Assembly: GCF_900635445.1 (NCBI RefSeq) | Contig: NZ_LR134117.1 | Location: 3,348,001 to 3,412,000, forward strand | Length of the DNA: 64,000 nucleotides | Reading direction: 5' to 3' | Source of the DNA: Serratia odorifera | Lineage (GTDB): Bacteria > Pseudomonadota > Gammaproteobacteria > Enterobacterales > Enterobacteriaceae | Shown: piece by piece, positions 1 to 8,582 of the stretch | Position numbering within the stretch: the first letter of the stretch is position 1 | Layout of the letters: each line of letters starts with the position of its first letter | Made by a program: the position numbers and the translations under genes | Notes under the pieces: model-generated | Seen by the model: the letters and a program-made list of their open reading frames with translations, nothing else | Databases searched by the model: none | Told to the model about the DNA's origin: nothing

Positions 1-2
1 CG

Positions 3-785
3 ACGGTGATCGGTGTCGGCGTGCTGGCTACCCCATCGTATCGCCAGCGCATCTACTCGGGTAAAAACGTGTCCTCGGTGCGCCGCTCGTTTGTCTATAC
101 CGGCGTGTTGTATCTGTTTTTCTCCATTCTGCCGGCGATTATCGGCATGGCGGCCTTCACCATGAACCCGCACCTGACCAACAGTAACTATGCTTTCCTG
201 TTCGCCACCGGTTTCCTGCCCGCCATTCTCGGCATGGTGGTGCTGATTGCCGGTTTGTCGGCCACCATGTCTTCCGCCAGTTCCGATGCCATCGCCGCCG
301 TCGCCATTATGATGCGCGATGTTTACACCATGGTGACCGGCAGAATGCCGCCGGAAAACAAGGCCATTCTGCTGTCGCGCATCATGCTGGCCGGGGTGAT
401 CGGCCTGGCGTTGATCTGCGCGCTGACCTCCAACGACATCATCAGCTATATCACCAAAATGATTTCGATGCTGATGTCCGGGCTGTTTGTCTGCTCGCTG
501 CTCGGTCACTTCTGGCTGCGCTTTAACTGGCAGGGCGCGCTTACCGCGCTGATCGCCGGCATGCTGACCTCGATCGTCATTCTGGCGAAGGCCGACTGGC
601 TGGCCTTCTGGGGGAATCCGTGCATTCCGTCGGTGGTGGTGAGCTTTGTCAGCTCGCTGTTTGTTACGCTGATGACGCCTGCCAGCACCTTGAGTCGGGA
701 AGACGCTCTGGCGATGATCACCCGGGAACGTGAAGACCAGAGCGTGGTGGTCGTTACCGACAAGGCATCAGGCAATGCGGGGTAA
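3..785 (+). CDS. Sodium:solute symporter family permease, C-terminal part (cut by window start)
   Basis: The reading frame is open at the left edge, so the N-terminus lies outside the window. About 260 residues are visible with at least five hydrophobic membrane spans (for example around residues 30-50, 70-95, 125-145 and 190-225) and a short charged cytoplasmic tail. The small-residue stretch SATMSSASSDAIAA is typical of the sodium:solute symporter (SSS) fold. The gene stops 4 bases before dgoK, so the two are probably co-transcribed; from that context it most likely imports a sugar acid such as galactonate or its dehydrated form into the cytoplasm (inference). The classical E. coli galactonate carrier, DgoT, is instead a major facilitator protein. 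Family call is good, substrate is a guess. Confidence 0.85.
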   Translation, partial: TVIGVGVLATPSYRQRIYSGKNVSSVRRSFVYTGVLYLFFSILPAIIGMAAFTMNPHLTNSNYAFLFATGFLPAILGMVVLIAGLSATMSSASSDAIAAVAIMMRDVYTMVTGRMPPENKAILLSRIMLAGVIGLALICALTSNDIISYITKMISMLMSGLFVCSLLGHFWLRFNWQGALTALIAGMLTSIVILAKADWLAFWGNPCIPSVVVSFVSSLFVTLMTPASTLSREDALAMITREREDQSVVVVTDKASGNAG

Positions 786-789
786 GGGC

Positions 790-1665
790 ATGATCGACGA
801 TTATATTGCCATTGACTGGGGGTCGACCCAACTGCGCGCCTGGCACGTGCAGCACGGCGACTGTATCCATTCACTCAACCTCCCGGTGGGGGTAAGCCGT
901 CTGAAAGGGCAGGCACCGCGCGACATCTTCCAGCGCTACATCGCCCCCTGGCGCGGCAATCGGAACATACCGGTCATGATGGCGGGGATGATCGGCAGTG
1001 AGGCGGGCTGGCAGACAGTGCCCTATCTCGATTGTCCCGTACGACTTGAGGATATCGGCTCACAATGCCAGCGTGTTGATGAGAATGTCTGGATTGTGCC
1101 GGGGCTGAAAACCGTGCGCGATGGCGCCTGCAACGTGATGCGCGGTGAGGAAACGCAGCTGCTTGGCGCAGCACAGCTGTCGCCTGCCAGCTGTTACGTA
1201 CTGCCGGGTACGCACTGCAAATGGGTGTGGTCACCGCAGGCCAGCATTGAGGATTTCACCACGGTGATGACGGGGGAACTGCACCATTTATTGTTGAGCC
1301 ATTCATTGATCGGCCACGCGCTGCCGGAACAGCAGGAGGATGCCGCGGCGTTCCGCCAGGGGCTGGCAACCGGTGTGGATTCTCCCGCCTTGCTGCCAAA
1401 GCTGTTTGAAACCCGCGCCCGCTGGCTGTTGGGGGCGCTGAAAAAGGAATCGGTCAGCGACTATCTGTCGGGCTTGCTGATCGGTGCCGAGCTGGCAACG
1501 CAGACGGGGCAGCGGCAACCGTCTTCGGTCACGCTGGTTGGTGCAGAACCATTACTGATGCGCTACCAGGCAGCCTTCGATCTGCTGGGAATAACGGTAA
1601 GCCAATGTTCGGGCGACAGCGCATTTTTGCAGGGAATAAAGAGGATAATCAATGATGGATATTAA
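790..1665 (+). CDS. dgoK: 2-dehydro-3-deoxygalactonokinase DgoK
   Basis: 291 residues, the usual length for DgoK. This cytoplasmic kinase phosphorylates 2-keto-3-deoxygalactonate at C6 with ATP in the DeLey-Doudoroff galactonate pathway. The N-terminus IAIDWGSTQLRAW is the sugar-kinase phosphate-binding strand; GEETQLLGA and PGTHCKWVW follow at about residues 118 and 138. The start at 790 is chosen because an AAGGG ribosome site sits just upstream and the homologous N-terminus begins here; an in-frame start 60 bases earlier would overlap the symporter gene. The end overlaps dgoA by 14 bases, indicating translational coupling. Confidence 0.92.
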   Translation: MIDDYIAIDWGSTQLRAWHVQHGDCIHSLNLPVGVSRLKGQAPRDIFQRYIAPWRGNRNIPVMMAGMIGSEAGWQTVPYLDCPVRLEDIGSQCQRVDENVWIVPGLKTVRDGACNVMRGEETQLLGAAQLSPASCYVLPGTHCKWVWSPQASIEDFTTVMTGELHHLLLSHSLIGHALPEQQEDAAAFRQGLATGVDSPALLPKLFETRARWLLGALKKESVSDYLSGLLIGAELATQTGQRQPSSVTLVGAEPLLMRYQAAFDLLGITVSQCSGDSAFLQGIKRIINDGY

Positions 1666-2248
1666 GCTGATTGCCATCTTGCGCGGCGTCAGGCCAGAAG
1701 AGGCTGCCGACCATGTTGCGGCCTTGATTGACGCGGGTTTACGCTACATCGAAATTCCGCTCAACTCCCCCGGTTGGCAACAAAGCATACCGCAGATGAT
1801 ACGCCAGTATGGTCAGCAGGCGACGATCGGCGCCGGAACGGTGCTGAATATCGAGCAGGTGGACTGGCTGGCCAAGGTTGGAGCAAGACTGATTGTCACG
1901 CCCAATACGCAACCCGCTGTCATTCGCCGGGCGCTGGAGCATGACATGCTGGTGTGTGCCGGCTGTGCCACCGCCAGCGAAGCGTTTACTGCGCTTGAGG
2001 CCGGCGCGCAGTGCCTGAAAATCTTTCCCTCAGCCGCTTTTGGGCCGGCGTACATTAGCGCACTGAAAGCGGTACTGCCGCCTGAGGTATCGGTGTTGGC
2101 TGTCGGCGGTGTAACGCCGGACAATATTGTCGATTACCTGCAGGCGGGCTGCTGTGGCGCCGGGTTGGGTAGCGATCTGTATCGTGCCGGGCAAAGCGTA
2201 CAGCAAACCGCAGCACAGGCCCGACGATTTATTGCCGCCTGCGGTTAA
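1652..2248 (+). CDS. dgoA: 2-dehydro-3-deoxy-6-phosphogalactonate aldolase DgoA
   Basis: 198 residues, a class I KDPG/KDPGal-type aldolase that splits 2-keto-3-deoxy-6-phosphogalactonate into pyruvate and glyceraldehyde 3-phosphate. The TIM-barrel signature is visible: the AILRG first strand, IGAGTVL at about residue 60, and LKIFPS near residue 127, whose lysine forms the Schiff base. The start overlaps the end of dgoK, so kinase and aldolase are made together. A second ATG lies one codon later and cannot be excluded. The gene ends tail-to-tail with the RpiR-type regulator on the other strand, overlapping by 4 bases. Confidence 0.93.
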   Translation: MMDIKLIAILRGVRPEEAADHVAALIDAGLRYIEIPLNSPGWQQSIPQMIRQYGQQATIGAGTVLNIEQVDWLAKVGARLIVTPNTQPAVIRRALEHDMLVCAGCATASEAFTALEAGAQCLKIFPSAAFGPAYISALKAVLPPEVSVLAVGGVTPDNIVDYLQAGCCGAGLGSDLYRAGQSVQQTAAQARRFIAACG

Positions 2249-3111
2249 TCTCCTAGCGGCTGGCGGTCATCGTGGTTTTCACGGTGACTGTCCAGCGCCA
2301 GCTTGATGCGGCGCAAGCGGTCTTTTGCCTGCGCCTTGTTTGCCATCGCCAGTTCGGTTGCCAGCACATCCACCATCGCCAGCATCGCATAGCGTGACGT
2401 GCTGGGTTTAAAGATATAGTCGTTTTCACGCACCACCAGCGGCAACACCAGATCGGCCTGCTCGGCCAGCGGCGTATCCGGCGGGGTGATGGCGATCACC
2501 TTGGCCCCATATTGCCGGGCAATGGCCGCGCTGTTAGTCAGTTCACTGGCATGGCCGCCGAGCGAAAGGGCAATCACCACGTCCTTCGGCGCCACCGCCG
2601 CACACATCATCCGCACCAGCAGGCCATCATTCTGATGGACGACCGGCAGTCCGAGGCGAAAGAGACGGTGCTGTAACTCTTGAGCACAAATGGTGGAGCC
2701 GCCGCCCATGCCAATTGCCAGGATTTGCCGAGCCTGGCTCAGCCAGTTCACCGCCAGCTGCAACGCTTCGGTATCCAGGGCGCGTCGGTTGGTTTCCAGC
2801 ACGCTGATGATAGATTCGTAAATGCCCTGTACGCCCTCAAGATCCGGTACATCCAGAATAAAGCGCTGTCCCACCGCCAGCGACTGGGCCAGGCGCATCT
2901 TGAGTTCGCGAAAATCCTTGCAGCCCAGGGTTCTGGCGAAACGGGTGATTGAGGCCTGACTGGTGTCGGTGTGGTGCGCCAGGCTGGCGATAGGCAGCTC
3001 GGCGGCAGTGGCAACATCGTCCAGAATAAAGCGCGCAATGCGTTTTTCTGTTGCTGTCAGTGCCATGAAACGCTCGGTGATGCAGGAGATTATGTCGATG
3101 CTGTAGGTCAT
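2245..3111 (-). CDS. RpiR/MurR-family transcriptional regulator (HTH + SIS)
   Basis: 288 residues. Residues 1-75 form the RpiR helix-turn-helix (LPIASLAHHTDTSQASITRF around residue 40), and roughly 115-255 form a SIS sugar-phosphate isomerase fold (AIGMGGGSTICAQEL, and SLGGHASELTNSAAIA) that normally binds a phosphosugar effector. Convergent with the dgo genes and overlapping dgoA by 4 bases, it is the obvious local candidate to control them, perhaps sensing KDPGal (inference). Regulators of dgo operons in E. coli are instead of the GntR type, so this would be a different wiring. Confidence 0.9.
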   Translation of the reverse strand: MTYSIDIISCITERFMALTATEKRIARFILDDVATAAELPIASLAHHTDTSQASITRFARTLGCKDFRELKMRLAQSLAVGQRFILDVPDLEGVQGIYESIISVLETNRRALDTEALQLAVNWLSQARQILAIGMGGGSTICAQELQHRLFRLGLPVVHQNDGLLVRMMCAAVAPKDVVIALSLGGHASELTNSAAIARQYGAKVIAITPPDTPLAEQADLVLPLVVRENDYIFKPSTSRYAMLAMVDVLATELAMANKAQAKDRLRRIKLALDSHRENHDDRQPLGD

Positions 3112-3243
3112 TAGACGGTATCAACGTAGTGGGAAGCTACGATCCTTTTTATCATGTGGGGTATTTAATGCAACTAAGCATCGGGTCAACAGCCAGGCTG
3201 GGTTCTGCGCATCCAGCCGATGGACGAATAGCCTGACAAAATT

Positions 3244-3260
3244 ACTAGACGACCGGTCAG
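3244..3260. promoter_or_regulatory. NemR-like operator upstream of tetR
   Basis: ACTAGACGACCGGTCAG lies 16 bases before the TetR start codon, and a nearly identical copy lies before the OYE gene (3921-3937). The shared core TAGACGACYGGTC resembles the boxes bound by NemR-type repressors. Inference: the TetR protein represses itself and the reductase genes. Confidence 0.6.
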
Positions 3261-3275
3261 TTTTTTGACTATGCT

Positions 3276-3863
3276 ATGCGCACTATGAAAAAACCAGCTT
3301 GCGAAATACGCCAACACATTCTGGACGTGGCCAGAACCCTGATGACGACCAAAGGCTACACTGCCGTAGGGTTGGCCGAACTGGTGGCCTCGGCCGGCGT
3401 GCCGAAAGGATCATTTTACTACTATTTCAAATCCAAGGAAGATTTCGGGCAGGCATTACTCGAAGAATATTTCAGGGAATATTTAGCCACCATCGATCGT
3501 CTGTTGTCGGCAACCGGCACCGGGCGTGACCGGCTATTGGGCTATTTTCGATATTGGTCTGATACTCAGGGGACAGATTTGCCGGAAGGTAAATGCCTGG
3601 TGGTGAAACTCGGCCCTGAAGTTTGCGATCTGTCCGAGGGGATGCGGCAAGTGCTGCAAACTGGCACCGTCGCCATTATCGATCGCATCGCCGCCGCTAT
3701 CGAAGCCGGGCAGGGCGATAAATCGATCGTCACGGACATGGCGCCGCGCACCTTGGCGGAATCGCTTTACCAACTGTGGCTGGGGGCTTCATTACTGGGC
3801 AAGTTGCACAAAACCGACGATGCTTTTGCCAGCGCCATGTCAATGACGGTACGGCTGATCTAG
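3276..3863 (+). CDS. TetR-family repressor, NemR-like
   Basis: 195 residues. The N-terminal helix-turn-helix (VGLAELVASAGVPKGSFYYY, residues 27-50) and the stretch EVCDLSEGMRQVL in the ligand domain closely resemble E. coli NemR, a repressor inactivated by reactive electrophiles and bleach through cysteine oxidation. A cysteine precedes a lysine-rich loop (GKCLVVKLGPEVC), with the two Cys in places comparable to NemR (from memory, not aligned). The next gene encodes an Old Yellow Enzyme, as nemR-nemA do in E. coli. A second ATG three codons downstream is possible. A terminator-like hairpin separates it from the OYE gene, which has its own operator copy. Confidence 0.88.
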   Translation: MRTMKKPACEIRQHILDVARTLMTTKGYTAVGLAELVASAGVPKGSFYYYFKSKEDFGQALLEEYFREYLATIDRLLSATGTGRDRLLGYFRYWSDTQGTDLPEGKCLVVKLGPEVCDLSEGMRQVLQTGTVAIIDRIAAAIEAGQGDKSIVTDMAPRTLAESLYQLWLGASLLGKLHKTDDAFASAMSMTVRLI

Positions 3864-3884
3864 CGTCGCTGATGGCATCAATAG

Positions 3885-3912
3885 GCAGCTGCTACGGTAG
3901 CTGCATTTTTTT
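3885..3912 (+). terminator. Rho-independent terminator after tetR
   Basis: GCAGCT and AGCTGC arms flank a short loop and are followed by seven T residues, 22 bases after the TetR stop codon. It implies that the OYE operon is transcribed mainly from its own promoter. Confidence 0.6.
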
Positions 3913-3920
3913 ACTTACTT

Positions 3921-3937
3921 ACTAGACGACTGGTCAA
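3921..3937. promoter_or_regulatory. NemR-like operator upstream of the OYE gene
   Basis: ACTAGACGACTGGTCAA lies 18 bases before the OYE start codon and differs from the tetR-proximal box by one base in the 15-base core. Two matching boxes at both promoters support a local regulon. Confidence 0.6.
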
Positions 3938-3955
3938 CTATCAAAGAGATTTACC

Positions 3956-5059
3956 ATGACTGATAACAGCACTCGCACCGATCTGTTCTTTCCAACCACA
4001 TTTGGCGCACTTGAACTTGCCAATCGTATCGTGATGGCACCGGTGACCCGCAGCCGTTACGGCGAAGACGGTATTCCGCATCAACTGCATGCCACCTATT
4101 ACGCGCAGCGTGCCGGTGCCGGCCTGATTGTGGCGGAAGCCACCAATATTTCGCCGCAGGGGCGAGGCTATGCCGCTACCCCGGGGATCTGGAATGACGA
4201 GCAGGTTGCCGGATGGAAAAAAGTCACCGACGCGGTACACGCCGCCGGTGGCAAAATCGTCAGCCAGCTGTGGCACGTGGGGCGCTTTTCCAGCACCGCG
4301 TTGCAGCCCGGCGGAGCATCGCCGGTAGCACCTTCTGTCATCATTGCCGAAGGCAATACCTATACCGTTGAGGGGTTTGTGCCGGTCTCGATGCCCCGCG
4401 CACTCGAAACGGATGAAATACCCGGGATTATTGAACAGTACCGGCGCGCAGCAGAAAACGCCAAACGTGCCGGTTTTGACGGTGTGGAAGTTCACTCGGC
4501 AAACAGTTACTTACTCGATCAGTTCCTGCGTGATTCGACCAATCAGCGCAGCGATGGTTATGGCGGTTCGATTGAAAACCGTAGCCGTCTGACGCTGGAA
4601 GTCACGAAAGCGGTGATCGGGGTTTGGGGGAGCGATCGCGTGGGTATCCGACTTTCGCCGGTGACGCCGGATGCCGGAAATACGCCGCCAGACAGCAACG
4701 TGATGGCGACCTACGGGTATCTGATCGGGCAGTTGAACTCCCTCAATCTGGCCTATCTGCACTTTGTCGAGGGCGCGACGGCGACATCACGCTCGGTGCC
4801 GCCAGGCGTCGACCTGGACGCCTTGAGCGGCCAGTTCAACGGGCCATTTATTGGTAACAATAACTATGACCTGGAAATGGCAATTGCCCGGCGGGCCGAA
4901 GGGATCATCGATGCGGTGGCTTTTGGCCGGCTGTTTATCTCCAACCCTGATCTGGTTGAACGCCTGCGCAAGGGGGCAGAGCTGACCATCGCTGCGCGCG
5001 AAGCCTATTACGGCGGCGGTGCCAAGGGGTATACCGACTGGCCAAACGGCAATGATTGA
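3956..5059 (+). CDS. Old Yellow Enzyme family ene-reductase (NemA-like)
   Basis: 367 residues, the usual OYE length; an FMN-dependent TIM-barrel flavoprotein that uses NADPH to reduce activated alkenes, quinones, N-ethylmaleimide or nitro compounds. Visible signatures are RIVMAPVTRSR near the N-terminus, SQLWHVGRFSS at about residue 100, and HSANSYLLDQFLRDSTNQR at about 180, which carries the His/Asn substrate pair, followed by YGGSIENRSR. It heads a plus-strand group with an NTF2-fold gene, an NAD(P)-binding reductase and a flavin reductase-like protein. Probably derepressed by electrophile stress via the upstream TetR (inference). Confidence 0.93.
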   Translation: MTDNSTRTDLFFPTTFGALELANRIVMAPVTRSRYGEDGIPHQLHATYYAQRAGAGLIVAEATNISPQGRGYAATPGIWNDEQVAGWKKVTDAVHAAGGKIVSQLWHVGRFSSTALQPGGASPVAPSVIIAEGNTYTVEGFVPVSMPRALETDEIPGIIEQYRRAAENAKRAGFDGVEVHSANSYLLDQFLRDSTNQRSDGYGGSIENRSRLTLEVTKAVIGVWGSDRVGIRLSPVTPDAGNTPPDSNVMATYGYLIGQLNSLNLAYLHFVEGATATSRSVPPGVDLDALSGQFNGPFIGNNNYDLEMAIARRAEGIIDAVAFGRLFISNPDLVERLRKGAELTIAAREAYYGGGAKGYTDWPNGND

Positions 5060-5112
5060 ATCTGGCGTCGATTTGCCTAGAACCATCACGCAGTTAAATA
5101 AGGAACGGCAAG

Positions 5113-5485
5113 ATGAGCAATATCACCTATGTACAGGAATACAACGCCATCGTTGATGTGCTAAACCAATACAATGCCGGTGGCCAGTACGCTGATGAAA
5201 CCGGCATTCAGCGAGCGTGCCACTATCTTTGGCGTGGATGACGACTGCAAATTGACCGGCGGCCCGATTCAAGGCCTGTTCGACATCATTGATAGCGCCT
5301 TTCGCCCCTTGCCGGAAGCCAAAGCGGCCATCGTGCACATTGATATCGTCGGAACCGCCGCCAGCGCGCGGATCGATACGGATGATATTTCCGGTTTCCG
5401 CTTTACCGATTTCTTTAACCTGCTGAAGATTGAAGGCCAGTGGCGGGTGGTCAGCAAAATTTATCATACCCATACCGCCGCCTGA
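5113..5485 (+). pseudogene. NTF2-fold putative lumazine-binding protein, frameshifted
   Basis: The ATG at 5113 follows a purine-rich ribosome site (AAGGAA) and opens with SNITYVQEYNAIVDVLNQYN, then ends early. A second frame carries STLMKPAFSERATIFGVD, LTGGPIQGLFD and the C-terminal FNLLKIEGQWRVVSKIYH. Together they make one roughly 120-residue protein of the NTF2-like lumazine-binding family. A net +1 shift near 5180-5190 separates them. The second part is well conserved with no further stops, so either a sequence error or a very recent mutation. It sits between the OYE and an NAD(P)-binding gene; function unknown. Confidence 0.75.
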
Positions 5486-5639
5486 CCGTTCGGCCTGTTC
5501 AACGCCGCGTGCCCCGGCACCGCATCATCGCCATACCAGCCCTGATGCCCGCACTTTGCCGGTTTGAGGGCAGTAACGTCTGCCGTTGAGGGGCGCGCCG
5601 CGACACCATGCTGCTATGCAGTCGATATAAGGAGTGAAA

Positions 5640-6296
5640 ATGAGTCATGTGTTTATTATTGGGGCCGCCGGCAAGATCGGCCGCCGTTTGATCCCGCGTC
5701 TGGCCAGCCGTGGCCTGCAGCCGTACGCGCTACATCGCCATGCAGAACAGGCCGGTGAACTCAGCGCCTTGGGCGCCATTCCCGTTGCCGGTAATCTGTT
5801 GGCGCTGGATGCGCCCGCGCTAGCCAGGTTAATGACCGGCAGCGAGGTGGTCATTTTTACTGCCGACGCTGGCGGCAAGGGCGGCCCGGCAATGACCCAG
5901 GCGATTGACGGTGACGGACTGACCACCGCGATTGCGGCCGCCAAACTGGCCGGGATCCGCCGCTTCCTGCTGGTTTCCGCTTTCCCCGACGCGCTGCGCG
6001 GTGGCAAGGCTTCCGAGCAGTTCGAACATTATATGGCAGTAAAAAAACGCGCAGACGTGCAGCTGGTTGAAAGCGAGCTGGATTGGATCATTCTGCGTCC
6101 GGGAACGTTGCGCGATGACGTGGGCACCGGCAAGGTTCGAGCCGACGTCGCCATCCCTTATGGTGATGTGTCGCGGGACGACGTAGCGGCGACGCTGGTC
6201 GCATTGATTGAACAGCCCGAAGTCAACCGGGTGATCATCGAGTTGACGCAGGGCGATCTCCCGGTAGAACAGGCGGTGCGTCGCCTGGCACATTGA
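5640..6296 (+). CDS. NAD(P)-binding SDR-like reductase (NmrA/YwnB type)
   Basis: 218 residues. The N-terminus VFIIGAAGKIGRRLIPRL is a Rossmann dinucleotide site with the GxxGxxG spacing of atypical short-chain reductases. LLVSAFPDAL (about residue 115) and LDWIILRPGTL (about 155) match the NAD(P)H-binding/NmrA-like group that includes YwnB and HSCARG-like proteins. The ATG at 5640 is preferred over a GTG two codons earlier because AAGGAG is placed six bases before it. Likely a cytoplasmic quinone or aldehyde reductase or redox sensor in the OYE operon (inference). Confidence 0.85.
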   Translation: MSHVFIIGAAGKIGRRLIPRLASRGLQPYALHRHAEQAGELSALGAIPVAGNLLALDAPALARLMTGSEVVIFTADAGGKGGPAMTQAIDGDGLTTAIAAAKLAGIRRFLLVSAFPDALRGGKASEQFEHYMAVKKRADVQLVESELDWIILRPGTLRDDVGTGKVRADVAIPYGDVSRDDVAATLVALIEQPEVNRVIIELTQGDLPVEQAVRRLAH

Positions 6297-6429
6297 TCTG
6301 CGTATCATTGCAACGGCTCTTGCCTCGGCGTGCTGTCAACGGGCCGTGGCAGATGTGGCGGTGGCAAGAAAAGTGGGCTGACCGGTTAGCCGGACGGCGC
6401 ATGTCAGCAAGTTAAAGAGAGAAATTGAG

Positions 6430-7023
6430 ATGCCTATGGAAAGCCATATCGCCCCGGTGGCGCTGGAAAAAGCCTACCGCTTGATTAACCATGGCCCTAC
6501 GGTTCTGGTCTCGGCGCGTGATGGCGACTGTGACGATATCATGACCGTTGCCTGGGCCTGTGCGATGGATTTTTCGCCGCCCAAGCTCAACGTGGTGTTG
6601 GACAAGGTAGCCAAAACGCGCCAGCTAATCGAACGCAGCGGCACTTTTGTGGTCCAGGTGCCCACCGCGGCACAGCTGCCATTAACCCACTATCTGGGCA
6701 CGCACAGCCTGTTGACGGATAGTCAAAAACTGACCAACAGCGGGGTGCAACTGTTAGACATTGATGGCCATGATATGCCGTTTGTTGCGGGGTGCAGTGC
6801 CTGGCTGGCGTGTCGGCTGATAGCCGAACCTCACAATCAGGCGGCGCACGATCTGTTTATTGGCGAGATCGTCGGCGCCTGGTCGGATACCCGTATATTC
6901 AGCGACGGGCACTGGCATTTCGAAACCGCCGATCCCGCGCTGCGCAGCCTGCATTACATCGCCGGCGGCCACTATTACACCATCGGCGATGCGCTGACCG
7001 TGGCTCAACCTGGCGCTGAGTAA
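6430..7023 (+). CDS. Flavin reductase-like (FMN-binding split barrel) protein
   Basis: 197 residues of the DIM6/NTAB flavin reductase-like family. The FMN-binding split barrel is suggested by TVLVSARDGDCDDIMTVAW (residues 24-42), PPKLNVVLDKVAKTRQLIE and FVVQVPTA, and by the C-terminal LHYIAGGHYYTIGD. Such proteins reduce or bind flavin, or act on small thiols and quinones. It is the last gene of the TetR/OYE group, 133 bases after the SDR-like gene, so it may have its own promoter. No partner monooxygenase is adjacent. Confidence 0.85.
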   Translation: MPMESHIAPVALEKAYRLINHGPTVLVSARDGDCDDIMTVAWACAMDFSPPKLNVVLDKVAKTRQLIERSGTFVVQVPTAAQLPLTHYLGTHSLLTDSQKLTNSGVQLLDIDGHDMPFVAGCSAWLACRLIAEPHNQAAHDLFIGEIVGAWSDTRIFSDGHWHFETADPALRSLHYIAGGHYYTIGDALTVAQPGAE

Positions 7024-7150
7024 CGCCAATCCGCCGGTCAATACCACGGGCACAATGGCCGCTTAGCGACGAGACAGCGAGGGGGGCCCCTCGCTGTTGA
7101 TACACGGCGCGTGTTATTTACCTGGCTGATTAATACCAGCGTCGGCAAGC

Positions 7151-7182
7151 AAAAAGCCCGCTTAAGTTTCCTTAAGCGGGCT
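7151..7182 (-). terminator. Terminator of the nac-side tRNA-Asn gene
   Basis: A perfect 12-bp stem (AGCCCGCTTAAG against its complement, TTTC loop) is followed on the minus strand by five T residues, 10 bases past the CCA end of the tRNA. An identical hairpin is at 42685-42716. Confidence 0.85.
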
Positions 7183-7192
7183 TCTCTAAATA

Positions 7193-7268
7193 TGGCTCCT
7201 CTGACTGGACTCGAACCAGTGACATACGGATTAACAGTCCGCCGTTCTACCGACTGAACTACAGAGGA
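7193..7268 (-). tRNA. tRNA-Asn (GTT)
   Basis: 76 bases with encoded CCA. The minus strand begins TCCTCTGTAGTTCAG, has anticodon GTT in the loop CTGTTAA, a GGTTCGAGTCC T-arm and ends in GCCA; acceptor arms pair fully. It is identical to the copy at 52731-52806. The neighbouring nac gene matches the asn tRNA-nac association seen in E. coli. Confidence 0.97.
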
Positions 7269-7605
7269 ATCGTTTGAACGAGGCGAATCATAACGGGGTG
7301 CCAGGGGCTTGTAAAGCATCAAAAAACGCGTTTTGGTGCGTTTGCTGTAAGAGTATGCAAACTGCTGCATTATTGAATGAATTGGTGGCATGGTGGCGGG
7401 CAATGCGCACGGCAACCGCCCCATTGTGGTGCAAAATCGCGCCGCCTTGCGGGGGCAGTGGTTAACCGAACGGAGCGAACCTGCGTTTTTTAGCCTGTTA
7501 ATCCACACCTTAGCATGGCAAATGCGCTCTCGTGACATTATGGCCTGGATCTTGCTGCCTGATGTTGGTTTTTATTTCGCTGTTAACCGGCATCACGGGG
7601 GCACC
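7269..7605 (+). promoter_or_regulatory. Intergenic region with possible sigma-54 promoter for nac
   Basis: No gene is seen here. A GG-N10-GC arrangement (GG at 7567-7568, GC at 7579-7580) lies about 25 bases before the nac start and fits a minimal -24/-12 sigma-54 element; nac is sigma-54/NtrC dependent in Klebsiella. A single NtrC-like half-site, GGTGCAAA, is further upstream near 7430. Flanking consensus bases are poor, so this is weak. Confidence 0.3.
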
Positions 7606-8528
7606 ATGAATCTCAGACGACTCAAGTATTTCGTAAAAATTGTCGATATCGGCAGTCTGACCCAGGCAGCAGAAGTGTTGCATATCGCTCAACCAGCGCT
7701 CAGCCAGCAGTTGGCGACGCTGGAGGGCGAACTCAATCAACAGCTGCTGATTCGCTCCAAGCGCGGCGTGATGCCGACCGAAGCCGGCAATATTCTCTAT
7801 GCCCATGCGCAGACCATTTTACGCCAGTGCGAACAGGCACAAAGCGCGGTGTGCAGCGCAGGGCAGGCGATGAGCGGACAGGTTGCAGTCGGACTGGCGT
7901 CCGGCAGCGCGGCGGCGCAGCTGGCCTTGCCGCTATTGCAGGCGGTGCGCGAGCGGCATCCCGGCATTCTGCTGAGTTTGCATGAACACGCAGGGCCGAA
8001 CTGCCTGGCCAAATCGAGAATTACCGTCTGGACATGGCGGTGCTGTACGGTGCCAAAACGCCGCCGGGACTGACCGCCACCCTGCTGGCGAAAGAAGAGT
8101 TATATCTGGTGGCAACGCGGGCGGTACCAAGCCCCGGCAACAGCGTCGACCTGATGGACGTATCACGATTGAACCTGTTTTTGCCGCGCGAGGGTGACGT
8201 GGTGCGTAATCAGGTAGATGAAGCGATGGCGGTGCGCCGACTGGCGGCGAACGTGATTGGCGAGATTGAGTCGCCATCCACCCTCAGTGCGGCGATTGCC
8301 GGCGGTCTGGGTGCCACCATTTTGCCTGAATCGGCCGCGCGAGCGATGATCGGCCCAGCCAAGGCCTGGATGGCGCGCATCATCAGCCCTGCACTGGCGG
8401 TGCCGATGACGCTGTGCGTCTCCAGCCAGCAACCGCTGTCTGCCCCGGCGCTGGCGGTTAAGGAGCTGCTGTTGTCGATCGTTGCCGAGCGCAGTCAGGA
8501 AAAACGCGCGCTGGTATTGGTGCAATAA
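7606..8528 (+). pseudogene. nac: Nac, LysR-type nitrogen assimilation regulator, frameshifted
   Basis: The ATG at 7606 gives MNLRRLKYFVKIVDIGSLTQ, almost identical to enteric Nac, with the LysR winged helix in residues 1-60. The frame is lost near 7993-7995 in a GGG run: restoring one G continues into AELPGQIENYRLDMAVLYG and the rest of the effector domain, including IGEIESPSTLSAAIA and VKELLLSIVAERSQEKR, giving a normal ~305-residue protein. Nac couples nitrogen limitation to sigma-70 operons. With no other damage, a base-calling error is as likely as true loss. Confidence 0.88.
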
Positions 8529-8582
8529 GGTTACGGGGGGCAGCAGCGCCCCCGGTCCCGCCAACCCCGCAGGAAAACGGCG

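Noticed and set aside
8530..8580. Terminator between nac and the nitronate monooxygenase gene
   Set aside because: GGGGG and CCCCC arms can pair, but there is no T-run on either strand.
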